A stretch of 64,000 bases of DNA from Staphylococcus lugdunensis. GTDB lineage: Bacteria; Bacillota; Bacilli; Staphylococcales; Staphylococcaceae. The position numbers and the translations under genes were made by a program. Of this stretch, positions 51,933 through 61,854 are shown piece by piece (within the stretch, counting starts at the first letter, position 1; each line of letters opens with the position of its first letter). The notes under the pieces are model-generated. The model was not told where the DNA came from. It saw only the letters and a program-made list of their open reading frames with translations, and made no database searches. Where the stretch lies: contig NZ_PPPV01000016.1 of NCBI RefSeq assembly GCF_002901705.1, forward strand, positions 474,373 through 538,372, given 5' to 3'.

Positions 51933-53786
51933 TTAATATACGTCCCGTTGATAACGCTTATCTTTCTTAAGTTGTTTTAAATATGCTTCTGCTTCATCTT
52001 GACTAAGTCCCTGTTCTTTTACTAACACATCTTTGATGGCTTGATGCACATCTTTTGCCATGTGTTTTTCATCACCGCAAATATAGATAGATGCTCCTTT
52101 TTCTAACCATGCATTAAACTGTGCACTGCGTTCCATAATACGGTGTTGGACATATATTTTGTGGTCTGTATCTCTAGAAAAAGCCACATCCATTTTTTCT
52201 AAGTATCCCTCTTTTAACCATGCTTGCCATTCAGTTTGATATAAGAAGTCTGTTGTAAAATGCTGATCTCCAAAGAATAGCCATGTATTACCTTTAAATC
52301 CAAGCTCTTCACGTTCTTGCATGCAAGCTCTAAAAGGTGCGACTCCTGTTCCTGGACCAATCATAATAATCGGCGTATCCGCTTCTGTTGGAAACTTAAA
52401 ATTTGGATTACGTTTTAAGTAAATTGGTACCGTATCTCCTGGCTGAAGACGCTCTGCAAATTGAACTGAACAAACACCTGAGCGATCTCGTCCGTGAGAT
52501 TGGTATCTCACTGCGCCCACTGTAATATGCACTTCATCCGGCGTTGCTTTATAGCTACTTGAGATGGAATATTCTCTTGGTGGCAACTTACGTAAAAGCT
52601 GTGACAAGTTTACAGGTAGCAACTCATCCGTTCCAAAATCATTAAGCAAATCAATAAAATCTCTACCATTGATATACTGTTGAACCCATTCATTATCTTG
52701 AACTTTGTCGCTCAAGTCATCATTGTCAAATATGACTGCTGCTTGTTGTAGCAATGGCTTCGTTAACTTAGTAATTTCAAAATGACGTGTTAATGCATCG
52801 GATAACATTAATGTATCACCATCTTCAGATACAGGAATCTGTTCTTCTGGATCCCATCCTAATGTTGCGATAAGCAAATCAACGACTTGCGGATCATTTT
52901 GTGGTAATACTACAATGCAATCGCCAGGTTCATATTCTTCTCCAAAATTATCTAGCAACAATTCAACATGTCGTGTTTCTTTATTTGAACCTTTGCCATT
53001 TAAATTAATATTGTCCAAAATTTCTGCTTCATATGGATTACTCTTAGAATACTTTCGTTCTTTAGCTGCTTTAATTGATTCACTTATAACTTGTTCACTT
53101 TCTGTACCTCTTGACTCAGTATCAATGGCTTTAATGACGTTAGCCATCCATTTTTCCGCATCTTCGTCATAATCAATGTCACAATCAATACGTTCATATA
53201 AACGTTCTGCGCCTAATTCAGCTAGTTTTTTATCAAAATCTTTACCTGTTTGGCAGAAAAATTCATAAGTTTGATCTCCTAAAGCTAGTACTGAAAATCT
53301 AACACCTTCTAACTTAGGTGCCTTTCTACTATGCAAGAATTCATGAAATTCTAGCGCATTATCTGGCGGGTCACCTTCTCCATGTGTCGATGTGACAATA
53401 AATAAATCTTCTACTTTCTTAAGTTCTTTTGTTTTGAATGTGTCCATACTACTTATTACAACGTTATGACCAAGATTCGTTAGACGTTCGCTAAAAATTT
53501 CAGCTACACCTTGCGCATTCCCTGTTTCTGAACCATAAAGTACCGTAATACTGCGCTGTGTTGGTTCTATCTCCGGTTCATTGCTTTGAATAACTGCTTC
53601 AGCTTTTGTTGAGAGTTGTTCACTTTGAACCGATGAATTGGTTTGTATTGTCTGTTGATTGGCAATTAAATAGCCACTAAGCCATACCTTTTGTTCAGGT
53701 GTTAACGTAGCAATAACTTCACTAAGTTGTTTGGCTTGTTCTGCAGTAAATGGACTGTTTGTTACACTTAAACTCAATCGTTCCAC
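51933..53786 (-). CDS. cysJ: Sulfite reductase flavoprotein subunit
   Basis: A 617-residue diflavin reductase passing electrons from NADPH to CysI. The N-terminal 70 residues form a short helical lead. The FMN flavodoxin domain starts with [16 protein letters not shown] near residue 82. The FAD domain includes [10 protein letters not shown] and [14 protein letters not shown], and the NADPH domain has [20 protein letters not shown] and [13 protein letters not shown], ending with the usual aromatic-containing RYQRDVY. The gap to cysH upstream is 123 bp, larger than elsewhere in the operon. Confidence 0.96.
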   Translation of the reverse strand: MERLSLSVTNSPFTAEQAKQLSEVIATLTPEQKVWLSGYLIANQQTIQTNSSVQSEQLSTKAEAVIQSNEPEIEPTQRSITVLYGSETGNAQGVAEIFSERLTNLGHNVVISSMDTFKTKELKKVEDLFIVTSTHGEGDPPDNALEFHEFLHSRKAPKLEGVRFSVLALGDQTYEFFCQTGKDFDKKLAELGAERLYERIDCDIDYDEDAEKWMANVIKAIDTESRGTESEQVISESIKAAKERKYSKSNPYEAEILDNINLNGKGSNKETRHVELLLDNFGEEYEPGDCIVVLPQNDPQVVDLLIATLGWDPEEQIPVSEDGDTLMLSDALTRHFEITKLTKPLLQQAAVIFDNDDLSDKVQDNEWVQQYINGRDFIDLLNDFGTDELLPVNLSQLLRKLPPREYSISSSYKATPDEVHITVGAVRYQSHGRDRSGVCSVQFAERLQPGDTVPIYLKRNPNFKFPTEADTPIIMIGPGTGVAPFRACMQEREELGFKGNTWLFFGDQHFTTDFLYQTEWQAWLKEGYLEKMDVAFSRDTDHKIYVQHRIMERSAQFNAWLEKGASIYICGDEKHMAKDVHQAIKDVLVKEQGLSQDEAEAYLKQLKKDKRYQRDVY

Positions 53787-53909
53787 CTCTTATCAATAAT
53801 TACTATTTTATTTATCTACCCTTCTATTATGAAATAACCGTGTATAACTTTACAATGCTAATTTTATTTTAAATTCATATCGGAATAATAAGAATAAGTA
53901 GTAAAATTT

Positions 53910-54641
53910 TTATGGCTTATCTGCTACGTGTAAGCCACATTCTGTTTTGGAAAAGCTCGACCATCTTCCTGCACGGGAATCATCTGAATCAAACACTGGA
54001 GAAGTACAAGGAATACATCCAATACTTGGGTAATGCTGATCATGTAAAGCATTGTAAGGTAAATGATTATCATTGATATAGTCCCAAACTTCTTCTTCCG
54101 TCCAATAAATCAAAGGACAAATTTTTATTGATTTAAAACGTTCATCTTTATTAATGAAATTCGTGTGTGCTCTTGTTGGGGATTGAGCTCTTCTTAATCC
54201 AGAAATCCAAGCTACTGCGCCAGATAAAACTTCTTCTAGTGGTTTAATTTTTCGTATATAACAACATTGGTTGGGATTTGCTTTCCATAGTGCGGGTTGA
54301 TATTTTTCTGCTTGTTCTTCAAGTGTGAGGTCTGGTTTCTTCATTTCGATACGTAATTGAGGAAAACGTTGTTTTACATCTTCTATTAAATCGTATGTTT
54401 CTTGAAAATGTAAATCTGTGTCTAAAAATACGATTTGGGCATCAGGTTTAATCTGACTAATAATATGAATGAGCACCATGCTTTCTGCACCAAAACTACA
54501 TGCATACACGATCGACTCACCATATGTGTCATACGCCCACTTTAAAATGTCATATGCGCCTTTTGTTTCTTCATCTAGTGTTAGCTTTTCTATAAAAGGG
54601 TCCTCAGAAAATACATCGTAAGTTATTTTAGGTACTGACAT
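53910..54641 (-). CDS. cysH: Phosphoadenylyl-/adenylyl-sulfate reductase
   Basis: A 243-residue thioredoxin-dependent reductase turning activated sulfate into sulfite. I place the start at ATG 54641 (MSVPKITYDVFSED) after GGGGGG. The nucleotide site reads VYACSFGAESMVLIH. Cluster motifs NQCCYIRKIKPL and GCIPCTSPV give the CC...CxxC set typical of 4Fe-4S APS reductases, and the catalytic cysteine lies in FSKTECGLHV at the C-terminus. Since CysC is also present, the enzyme may use APS, PAPS or both. It is the first gene of the operon. The 200 bp upstream contain the promoter; a CymR site is expected but was not securely identified. Confidence 0.94.
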   Translation of the reverse strand: MSVPKITYDVFSEDPFIEKLTLDEETKGAYDILKWAYDTYGESIVYACSFGAESMVLIHIISQIKPDAQIVFLDTDLHFQETYDLIEDVKQRFPQLRIEMKKPDLTLEEQAEKYQPALWKANPNQCCYIRKIKPLEEVLSGAVAWISGLRRAQSPTRAHTNFINKDERFKSIKICPLIYWTEEEVWDYINDNHLPYNALHDQHYPSIGCIPCTSPVFDSDDSRAGRWSSFSKTECGLHVADKP

Positions 54642-54838
54642 CGTATTGTGATCCCCCCTCCATTTTTGCAACAATGCAGTTAATACCTATCTGAATTGTC
54701 AGAATTATATGCTAATACTTTAACGATATTTATAACTAAAGTCAAGCTTATCTCTAATATTTATTTGTAATTATTTAAAATATTTCTATATCTAAATAGA
54801 TATGACTTCTCTCTTAAAAACGAACTGAACTCATTTTA

Positions 54839-54893
54839 TAAAAAACAGGCATGGGATAAAAGATTTTCAACCTTTAGTTTCCCATACCTGTTT
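54839..54893 (-). terminator. Terminator of the split adhesin gene
   Basis: On the minus strand AACAGGTATGGGA pairs with TCCCATGCCTGTT around a 23-base loop, followed by a T run. Confidence 0.85.
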
Positions 54894-54955
54894 GATTACT
54901 TCAGAAACTACTATACTATAACGAATCTCATATAATTAACGCTATTTAATGATTG

Positions 54956-57900
54956 TTATTGATGATGATGTTTACGACGTCTTGCTAAGAACAATATTGT
55001 TCCTGAAATTGCAAATAATGATCCAAAGAATGGAGCTTGATAACCATTGTCATCAACAGCACCTGTCGCTGGCAATTCTTGCTGTTTTTTATCATTGTTT
55101 GATTGTGTCGTATCATGAACTTGCTGTAAATGACTCGTTGTTTTATAGTTCACATGTTTCATTGTACTAGTATGAACTGATTTGTTCGGTTTGCTTGGTT
55201 CGCTTGGCTTGCTTGGCTCATTTGGTTTGCCTGGTTCGCTTGGTTTGTTTGGCTCACTCGGTTTGTTTGGTTCATTTGGTTTGCCTGGTTCGCTTGGCTT
55301 GTTTGGCTCGCTTGGTTTGCCTGGTTCGCTTGGTTTGTTTGGCTCACTCGGTTTGTTTGGTTCATTTGGTTTGCCTGGTTCGCTTGGCTTGCCGGGCTCA
55401 TTTGGTTTGTTTGGCTCATTCGGTTTGTTTGGCTCACATTTACAAATACAAGTTGTTCCATCTTTGAAGACAAAGACAATGTTGCCTTCAACGTTAACAT
55501 AAATATTTGTGATATTAGATGTATTGTATATGTTTTGACGACTTACTTCTTTGCCATTACCATCTTTAACAATAATCGTGATGCCAATTTGCTTACCATT
55601 TTCGTCTTTAATTGGCTGTTGTTCAATGCTTGGTGTTTTACCATCTTTGCCGTCTTTGCCATTTACAATAACTTGGCGACTGATTTCTTTACCATCACCG
55701 TCTTTAACAATGATAACAACACCAACTTGATTTCCTTTTTCATCTTTAACTGGTTGTTGTTCAATGCTTGGTGTTTTACCGTCTTGGCCATCTTCAATAA
55801 AGGTTTGACTAATTAATTTGCCACGGCTACCGTCTGAATTCATTTCATAGATATAGATGTAAGAACCAGATTTACCATCTTTTGTACCACGTTCTGTTAT
55901 GGCAGTAATTGATTTACCATCTACACCATCTTTACCGTCCTTGCCATCTTTACCTTTTTCACCGTTATAAATATTTTGACGACTGATTTCTTTACCATCG
56001 CCATCTTTAATAATCACAGTAATACCAATTTGTTTTCCGTCTTTATTTAAAATTGGTTGCTGCTCCACATGTGGAGCCTTACCGTCTCTGCCATCACGTC
56101 CATCTTGACCATTTAAAATCGTTTGACGACTGATTTCTTTGCCATCACCATCTTTAATGATCACAATGATACCGTTTTGTTTGCCTTCTTTGTCTAAAGA
56201 AGGTACCTGCTCTATCGTTGGGGTCTTACCGTCTTGACCATTGTGAATATCTTGACGACTGATTTCTTTGCCATTTCCATCTTTAATGATCACAGTAGTG
56301 CCGATTTGTTTACCATTTTTATCTAAAATTGGCTGTTGTTCAATAGATGGTGTTTTGCCATCTTTACCATCTTGGCCATCACGCCCATTGTAGATATCTT
56401 GACGACTAATTTCTTTGCCATTTCCATCTTTGACAATTACTGTCACACCAACTTGTTTTCCGTTTTTATCCAAAATCGGAAGTTGCTCAATTGTTGGGGT
56501 CTTACCATCTTGGCCATTTTTACCTTTTTGACCATCAGCAATAAAGGTTTCACTGATTAATTTGCCACGTGTACCATCTGGATTGGTTAGATAAATTCGG
56601 ACGTACGCTCCAGTTTGACCATCTTTATCTCCACGTGTAGTTTCGGCAGTTACTGACTTACCATCTTGACCATCAACACCATCTCGACCTTTTTCGCCAT
56701 CAGCGATAAATGTTTCACTAATCAATTTACCACGTGTACCATCTGGGTTCATTTCATAAATTCTAATGTATGAACCTTTATGGCCATCTTGAGTACCACG
56801 TTCTGTAATTGCAGTTACAGATTTACCGTCTTGACCATTAGCACCTTTTTGACCATCTTGACCATTTAGAATTTTTTGACGACTAATCTCTTTACCGTCT
56901 CCATCTTTGATAATGATAGTTACACCGATTTGTTTTCCGTCTTTATCACGAATAGGCTGTTGCTCGATTGTTGGTGTTTTACCGTCTTTGCCATCAACAC
57001 CGTTTTTACCGTCAGCACCTTTTTGACCATCAGCAACGAACGTTTCGCTAATTAACTTACCACGTGTGCCATCTGGATTTACTTCATACACACGTATCCA
57101 TGAACCTGTCTGATTATTTTGTTCTCCACGTGCCGTTACTGCAGTAATAGATTTACCATCTTGGCCATTCGTCACTGTTTGACGCCCAATTTCTTTACCA
57201 TCACCATCGCGTGTAATAATAGTTACACCGATTTGCTTTCCATCTTTATCTAATGCTGGCATTGTTTCAACTGTTGGTGTTTGACCATCCTTACCAGGAG
57301 TACCATTTTTACCATCTTGGCCATTTAGAATGTTTTGACGACTGATTTCTTTACCGTCTCCATCTTTGATAATAATTGTGACTCCGATTTGCTTTCCATC
57401 TTTATCTTGAATGGCTTGTTGTTCTACAGATGGCGTCTTACCCTTTTCACCTTTTGCACCGTCTTTGCCATTTAAAATATTCTCTTTACTAACGACGTTC
57501 CCATCACCATCTGTCACCGTGATTGTTACACCTATTTGGTTACCAGAACTGTCACGTATTGGAGTTTGTTCGATTTTTGGTGTCTTACCGTCTTCGCCTT
57601 TTTCACCTTTTGCGCCATTTTTAATAAACGTCTCACTGATAAGTTGGCCTTTAGTGCCATCAGGATTCAACTCATAAACGCGAATCCATGCACCAGTGTT
57701 TCCATCAGCATCTGTACCAGGACGTGTTTCCGCTGTTATAGATTTTCCATTCATGCCATTTTGTCCATCCTTACCATTCTGACCATCTGAGATAAAGGTT
57801 TCACTGATGAGCTTGCCACGACTACCGTCTGGATTTCTTTCATATGTTCTAACATATGCGCCTGTTTGATCATTTTGTCTACCACGTTCTGTAATGGTTG

Positions 57901-58687
57901 TCACAGATGTTCCATTTTGTCCATCTTTACCATTTAAAATATCTTGATGTGAAACTTCTTGACCATCTGGACTTAGAATAGTAATCGTCGTTCCGATAAT
58001 CTTACCCTTTTCATCTTTTATAGGCGTTTGTTGGATTGATGGTGAACGTCCATCTTTACCATCTTGGCCTTTCACACCATCTTTGATGAATGTTTCAGAA
58101 ATCATTGTGCCGCGACTACCATCTGGATTGACCTCATAGATTCTAATATATGCGCCTTCTTGACCATCTTTTGTACCACGTTCTGTATTTGCAATAACTG
58201 ACTTACCATCTTGACCATTCTGACCATCTCGACCTGCAGCGCCTGTATCTCCTTTTTCGCCCTTGTCACCCTTCGTTCCTGGGTCTCCTTTTTCGCCTTT
58301 TTCACCTGGATTTCCTTTTGCTCCATCTTGACCATTAAGTACTTTTTGCGTATTTATTACTTTACCATCACCATCTTTAACAGTGATTGTAACCCCAATT
58401 TGTTTGCCTGAGCTATCGGTAATTGGTGTTTGCTCAATTTTAGGTGTTTTACCATCTTCACCTTTTTTACCATCGACACCATCTTTACCTTTAGGAATCG
58501 TAATAGTTGTACCATCACTAAATTCCACAATAGTATCTCCATTTTGATTAATATAACTATTATTTATTGTTAATCCTTTAGGCTGTTGACCTGGTAGTTC
58601 CTTTGTTGAACCATCTTGATATGTCACAGTATACGTATTTGTTGTTGGATTATACGTTATATTTTTAACACCTGTGTTATTATCCAA
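54956..58687 (-). CDS. Downstream part of split adhesin: collagen-like modules, Pro-rich wall region, LPATG anchor
   Basis: An open frame of 1243 codons from a TTG at 58687, in the same frame as the upstream adhesin part and separated only by the stop at 58712-58714 and eight sense codons. It has no ribosome site, so separate expression is doubtful. It contains about twelve modules of the type GKTPTIEQQPI...DGDGKEISRQ and seven of the type KSVTAITERG...NPDGTRGKLISETFI, joined by Gly-X-Y collagen-like linkers; the longest linker has 15 uninterrupted triplets (58199-58333). A CKCEP boundary leads into a proline-rich wall-spanning repeat, then LPATG, a hydrophobic helix and the tail ARRRKHHHQ. 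Without the stop it would anchor the whole protein to peptidoglycan. Confidence 0.8.
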   Translation of the reverse strand: MDNNTGVKNITYNPTTNTYTVTYQDGSTKELPGQQPKGLTINNSYINQNGDTIVEFSDGTTITIPKGKDGVDGKKGEDGKTPKIEQTPITDSSGKQIGVTITVKDGDGKVINTQKVLNGQDGAKGNPGEKGEKGDPGTKGDKGEKGDTGAAGRDGQNGQDGKSVIANTERGTKDGQEGAYIRIYEVNPDGSRGTMISETFIKDGVKGQDGKDGRSPSIQQTPIKDEKGKIIGTTITILSPDGQEVSHQDILNGKDGQNGTSVTTITERGRQNDQTGAYVRTYERNPDGSRGKLISETFISDGQNGKDGQNGMNGKSITAETRPGTDADGNTGAWIRVYELNPDGTKGQLISETFIKNGAKGEKGEDGKTPKIEQTPIRDSSGNQIGVTITVTDGDGNVVSKENILNGKDGAKGEKGKTPSVEQQAIQDKDGKQIGVTIIIKDGDGKEISRQNILNGQDGKNGTPGKDGQTPTVETMPALDKDGKQIGVTIITRDGDGKEIGRQTVTNGQDGKSITAVTARGEQNNQTGSWIRVYEVNPDGTRGKLISETFVADGQKGADGKNGVDGKDGKTPTIEQQPIRDKDGKQIGVTIIIKDGDGKEISRQKILNGQDGQKGANGQDGKSVTAITERGTQDGHKGSYIRIYEMNPDGTRGKLISETFIADGEKGRDGVDGQDGKSVTAETTRGDKDGQTGAYVRIYLTNPDGTRGKLISETFIADGQKGKNGQDGKTPTIEQLPILDKNGKQVGVTVIVKDGNGKEISRQDIYNGRDGQDGKDGKTPSIEQQPILDKNGKQIGTTVIIKDGNGKEISRQDIHNGQDGKTPTIEQVPSLDKEGKQNGIIVIIKDGDGKEISRQTILNGQDGRDGRDGKAPHVEQQPILNKDGKQIGITVIIKDGDGKEISRQNIYNGEKGKDGKDGKDGVDGKSITAITERGTKDGKSGSYIYIYEMNSDGSRGKLISQTFIEDGQDGKTPSIEQQPVKDEKGNQVGVVIIVKDGDGKEISRQVIVNGKDGKDGKTPSIEQQPIKDENGKQIGITIIVKDGNGKEVSRQNIYNTSNITNIYVNVEGNIVFVFKDGTTCICKCEPNKPNEPNKPNEPGKPSEPGKPNEPNKPSEPNKPSEPGKPSEPNKPSEPGKPNEPNKPSEPNKPSEPGKPNEPSKPSEPSKPNKSVHTSTMKHVNYKTTSHLQQVHDTTQSNNDKKQQELPATGAVDDNGYQAPFFGSLFAISGTILFLARRRKHHHQ
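55180..55440 (-). repeat. Proline-rich wall-spanning repeat (DNA tandem repeat)
   Basis: The coding strand repeats nine-base units for NKP, SEP or GKP triplets (for example GEPGKPNEPNKP). The DNA is nearly perfectly periodic, so copy number should vary between strains. Reading frames on the opposite strand are by-products. Confidence 0.88.
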
Positions 58688-58711
58688 GTTATATTCAAAA
58701 ATAGCATCTTG

Positions 58712-61438
58712 TTACTGGTATATATGATCTCGGCGTACTTCTTCAAAATAATAGCCGTCTATTTGCAGTAATTTTGAAGCATCTTTCCCAGTCAAATCTG
58801 GATGATAGCCTAATTGTTTATAATATACACGATCACGACCATCTTTACCTTGTTGTGCAAGTTGGATTGTATTCTTAGGTAACTTAGTGTTAACACGAAC
58901 AGTATTTTCATAACTTTTATCTTCTACTGTAATTTCATAGTCATCTAATTTAGGTGCATCCGGCTTGTATAAACCTAAATCATTAGAATAATCATTTTCA
59001 GTTAATTTAATTGGTACTTCATCGCCATTAGAATCTTTAGTTACATCTGTACCTACTTTTGATGGTGATAATGTATAACCATCAGGTGTAATAAATTGAA
59101 CTGTATAGTTACCAGATTCTAATTCGTAAAAGCCATATTTGCCATTTTTGTCGGTTACAGTAGTTGCAATTGTACGTCCCTGTTCATTTTTCAATAATAC
59201 AGTTACACCGGCAAGTCCTTTTTCTCCGTCATCTTGAATGCCGTTTTTATTCGTATCATTCCAAACGAAATCTCCAATGTTATAAACAGATTTATAAAAT
59301 CCGGCATCAACTGTCATGTTGTCATCATCTTGAATTGTAGCTTTAGCAACATATTTGCCATTGACTAATTGTGCATCTGAATCGACTGCATCATTGTTAC
59401 TTTGATCTGCTTTGGTTAACGAATATCCTCCATTAGGAGTTGAATATTCTAAAGTGTACTCTCCATTTTTTAAATTTTTAAACTTATAGTTGCCGTTCTC
59501 ATCCGTTGTCACTCTGTCAATTTCATTTCCGTTAGCATCTTTTAAAGTAACATAAACGTTAGGTATGCCTTCTTCTCCTATATCTTGAATGCCATTTCGA
59601 TTTTTGTCATTCCAGACAGTGTCGCCAAGTGAATATTTACCTATTTGTTGACCACTACCAGTTGAATTGTCTCCAGCAGCACCTTGTGTAGTACTTGCCG
59701 CCCAAATTGTTGGATTATTTTTATCATCGTTAGTTATTGAAAACGTTGAACTTAAGTTACCATTGTCAGTTGTAGGTTCTACTTTTTCAGCAATAATATA
59801 ACGTGTTTTACCGTCTAAATTTCCTAATGAAACATTTACAGTTGAGCGATTATTATCATATGTAATTGTTTTTGATGATGTAACATCTGTTACTTTACTT
59901 GAAGTTAAATCGGGTGCGAAACTGTTGACCATTGCTGAAGGATCATTCACTTTATAAACTTTTATTGCATCTGTGCCATCTATGAGTTTTCCATTCATTG
60001 TTGTACTATGATATTTCACATTTTTATATGTTTTGCCTGGCTCATTAATATAAATGATTCGATACTGTTGGTTTGTTTTTGGATCTCTGTAAAGCGTTGA
60101 TGCATTTAAAGGGTTATTCTTATTATCACCATAATCAACAATAATATTTTTATTGAAAGAAACATTTCCAATTTTTACGTCCATATTATATGATCCTTTA
60201 TCATTGATGGCATTCTCTCGTTTAGCAGTTGCAGCTATTTTAAAAGATCCTTGAATATTATCATATTGGTCAACGTAATTTGTAAACGTGTAGGTTGTTT
60301 TATTCGTGTTACTATCATATTTACCTTTAGCTATAATTGCACCATTTGCATCTCTTAATTCTGTGTCCGATGATGGTAACGAAAATCCTCCAGGTCTAAT
60401 ATATTGTCCATAGCCTATCGTAAATGTATCTCCACTTTTAACGCTATTGTCAACGGTATAATCTGCTTTTAAAGATAAAATATCTCCAGAAGTCACCCAT
60501 AATTCACGTTGACCACTAGCATTTGTATGTGCAGTTCTACCTTCCACTGCTATATCTATATTTGAAAATTTAATTTTGTCACTCACATCTTTACCTGTTG
60601 GTGTAGCTGCCGCTAATGCTCTTACTCTATAATTACTACTCAATGCACGCGTTGTTGGAGATGTTGAAGCAGCTGCAGTTACAGGAGTTGCAGGGGTTCT
60701 AACACCATAGTCAGGGTTTGTAATGTCTGCTTTTAAGGCTTCTGCCACAATTGTATTATCTAAATCTCGTTTAGAACGTGGCTTAAAAGCTTTCTTAGTA
60801 ACTAGTGAAGCTTTAACTTGTTCTTTCGTTTGATGGTTCACGCCAATTTGGCTCAATTTTTTATCAGCATATTGTACATGTGTCTCATTCGTATTGGTGG
60901 ATACAGCTTGGTTTGTAGCTGATGCATTTTGAGCAGCTGTTACTAACTTTTCTGAACTTTCTTGTTGTTGAATTGTCGATTTATGATTTTGATGTTGTCT
61001 AGCTTCTTTTTCTGTTGATTTGTTTGCAGTATCTTTATGCGAGACATTGTTTTGATTTGATGTTTGTAAATCTTTTGCATGCAGTGATTGATTTTCTGTT
61101 ATCTGCTGGTTTGTTGAAGATGGATTTTCAGTGTGATCTATCGTTGTTTTATCTTGAGTGCTTGGTGACGTGGCGTTAGTTTGAGAAGAAACATTATTAT
61201 TTGTTGTTTGTTCTGTGGTTACTGTTGTATCAGCTTGAGAACTTTCTTGTTCATCGCTATGGTTTTGAGATATGGATTGTTGTTTTTCAGCTGCCTCAGC
61301 TTCATGATGCCCTAAGAAAAGTGTGGCACCTACTAATATTGAAGCTGTACCTACTGTAAATTTTCTGATTGAATATTTGTTTAGTTTGTTTGGGATAAAA
61401 TCCATGCGTTGTGACGAGTTTCTCTTTCTGTTAGTCAT
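58712..61438 (-). CDS. Upstream part of split adhesin: YSIRK signal, MSCRAMM A region, two B repeats
   Basis: A 908-residue open frame with a good AGGAGG-type ribosome site near 61450. The signal peptide carries [20 protein letters not shown] and cleaves near EAEAAE. Residues about 55-290 are Ser/Thr/Gln-rich and probably disordered. N2-N3, the dock-lock-latch ligand domains, cover about 290-620 and include TYTFTNYVD at 382-390. Two SdrD-type B repeats follow, each with a calcium-binding DxNxNGIQDxGE loop: [12 protein letters not shown] and [12 protein letters not shown]. The frame ends at TAA 58712 with no sorting signal, so the product would be secreted and not anchored. The ligand is unknown; fibrinogen- or collagen-type binding is common for this fold. 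Confidence 0.88.
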   Translation of the reverse strand: MTNRKRNSSQRMDFIPNKLNKYSIRKFTVGTASILVGATLFLGHHEAEAAEKQQSISQNHSDEQESSQADTTVTTEQTTNNNVSSQTNATSPSTQDKTTIDHTENPSSTNQQITENQSLHAKDLQTSNQNNVSHKDTANKSTEKEARQHQNHKSTIQQQESSEKLVTAAQNASATNQAVSTNTNETHVQYADKKLSQIGVNHQTKEQVKASLVTKKAFKPRSKRDLDNTIVAEALKADITNPDYGVRTPATPVTAAASTSPTTRALSSNYRVRALAAATPTGKDVSDKIKFSNIDIAVEGRTAHTNASGQRELWVTSGDILSLKADYTVDNSVKSGDTFTIGYGQYIRPGGFSLPSSDTELRDANGAIIAKGKYDSNTNKTTYTFTNYVDQYDNIQGSFKIAATAKRENAINDKGSYNMDVKIGNVSFNKNIIVDYGDNKNNPLNASTLYRDPKTNQQYRIIYINEPGKTYKNVKYHSTTMNGKLIDGTDAIKVYKVNDPSAMVNSFAPDLTSSKVTDVTSSKTITYDNNRSTVNVSLGNLDGKTRYIIAEKVEPTTDNGNLSSTFSITNDDKNNPTIWAASTTQGAAGDNSTGSGQQIGKYSLGDTVWNDKNRNGIQDIGEEGIPNVYVTLKDANGNEIDRVTTDENGNYKFKNLKNGEYTLEYSTPNGGYSLTKADQSNNDAVDSDAQLVNGKYVAKATIQDDDNMTVDAGFYKSVYNIGDFVWNDTNKNGIQDDGEKGLAGVTVLLKNEQGRTIATTVTDKNGKYGFYELESGNYTVQFITPDGYTLSPSKVGTDVTKDSNGDEVPIKLTENDYSNDLGLYKPDAPKLDDYEITVEDKSYENTVRVNTKLPKNTIQLAQQGKDGRDRVYYKQLGYHPDLTGKDASKLLQIDGYYFEEVRRDHIYQ

Positions 61439-61790
61439 TCACTGACCTCCTATAGTTGGTTAAAATAGTTGTCATTGCATATCAAACTCTATTTTATTTC
61501 CTAGATGTATATGAGAATTTTGATATATAGTACAAAATAATTATAATAATACATTTTAATCTATATAATTAGAGTAATAATAAAATGATATATGAATTAT
61601 AACAGATTTATCACTATTTAATATTACGCATTTTAATTATATTAAATGTTTTTTAATCATAATTTCTCTTAAATATTCTTTTCAAGTACAAAATGTATAT
61701 TAATAGGTAATTTTTATTTTCGTTAATTTTATTAAAAGTATTTTTTTATATATAATAGGTTCGTACATAATTCACACCATTTTTACCACG
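61439..61790. other. Promoter and leader region of the split adhesin gene, no other gene seen
   Basis: A very AT-rich 350-bp stretch, upstream of the adhesin start and downstream of the terminator of the following LPDTG gene. It has poly-T and poly-A tracts typical of staphylococcal surface-protein promoters. No recognisable operator was found. Confidence 0.4.
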
Positions 61791-61839
61791 AAAAATAGCC
61801 TCAAAAGCTAGGACTAAAGCGCTAACTTTTGAGACTATA
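61791..61839 (-). terminator. Terminator of the LPDTG surface protein gene
   Basis: On the minus strand ATAGTCTCAAAAGTTAGCGC pairs with AGCTTTTGAGGCTAT, followed by five T residues. Confidence 0.85.
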
Positions 61840-61854
61840 AGATTGCTAATTTAA

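Larger units (their letters stand above)
54956..61438 (-). pseudogene. Sdr-like YSIRK/LPATG adhesin gene interrupted by one in-frame TAA
   Basis: Read as one gene this encodes a 2160-residue wall-anchored protein in a single frame, broken only by TAA at codon 909 (58712-58714). The sequence on either side (DHIYQ, stop, QDAIFEYNLDNNTG) continues without shift. CAA, CAG or TAC/TAT could each become TAA by one change. Order of parts: YSIRK signal, Ser/Thr-rich N1, MSCRAMM N2-N3 domains, two SdrD-type B repeats, a short linker, collagen-like module array, Pro-rich region and LPATG anchor. As it stands only a secreted, unanchored 908-residue form is expected. The stop is followed by C, a context that favours readthrough, so low-level full-length product is conceivable. 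The layout recalls collagen-binding Sdr proteins of coagulase-negative staphylococci. Confidence 0.87.

Noticed and set aside
55182..55502. Leucine/glycine-rich plus-strand frames opposite the proline-rich region
   Set aside because: They result from the nine-base periodicity of the antisense coding repeat and have no start signals.
54956..58687. Separate gene for the collagen-like LPATG part
   Set aside because: It lacks a signal peptide and ribosome site and is in the same frame as the upstream adhesin part, separated by one stop codon.
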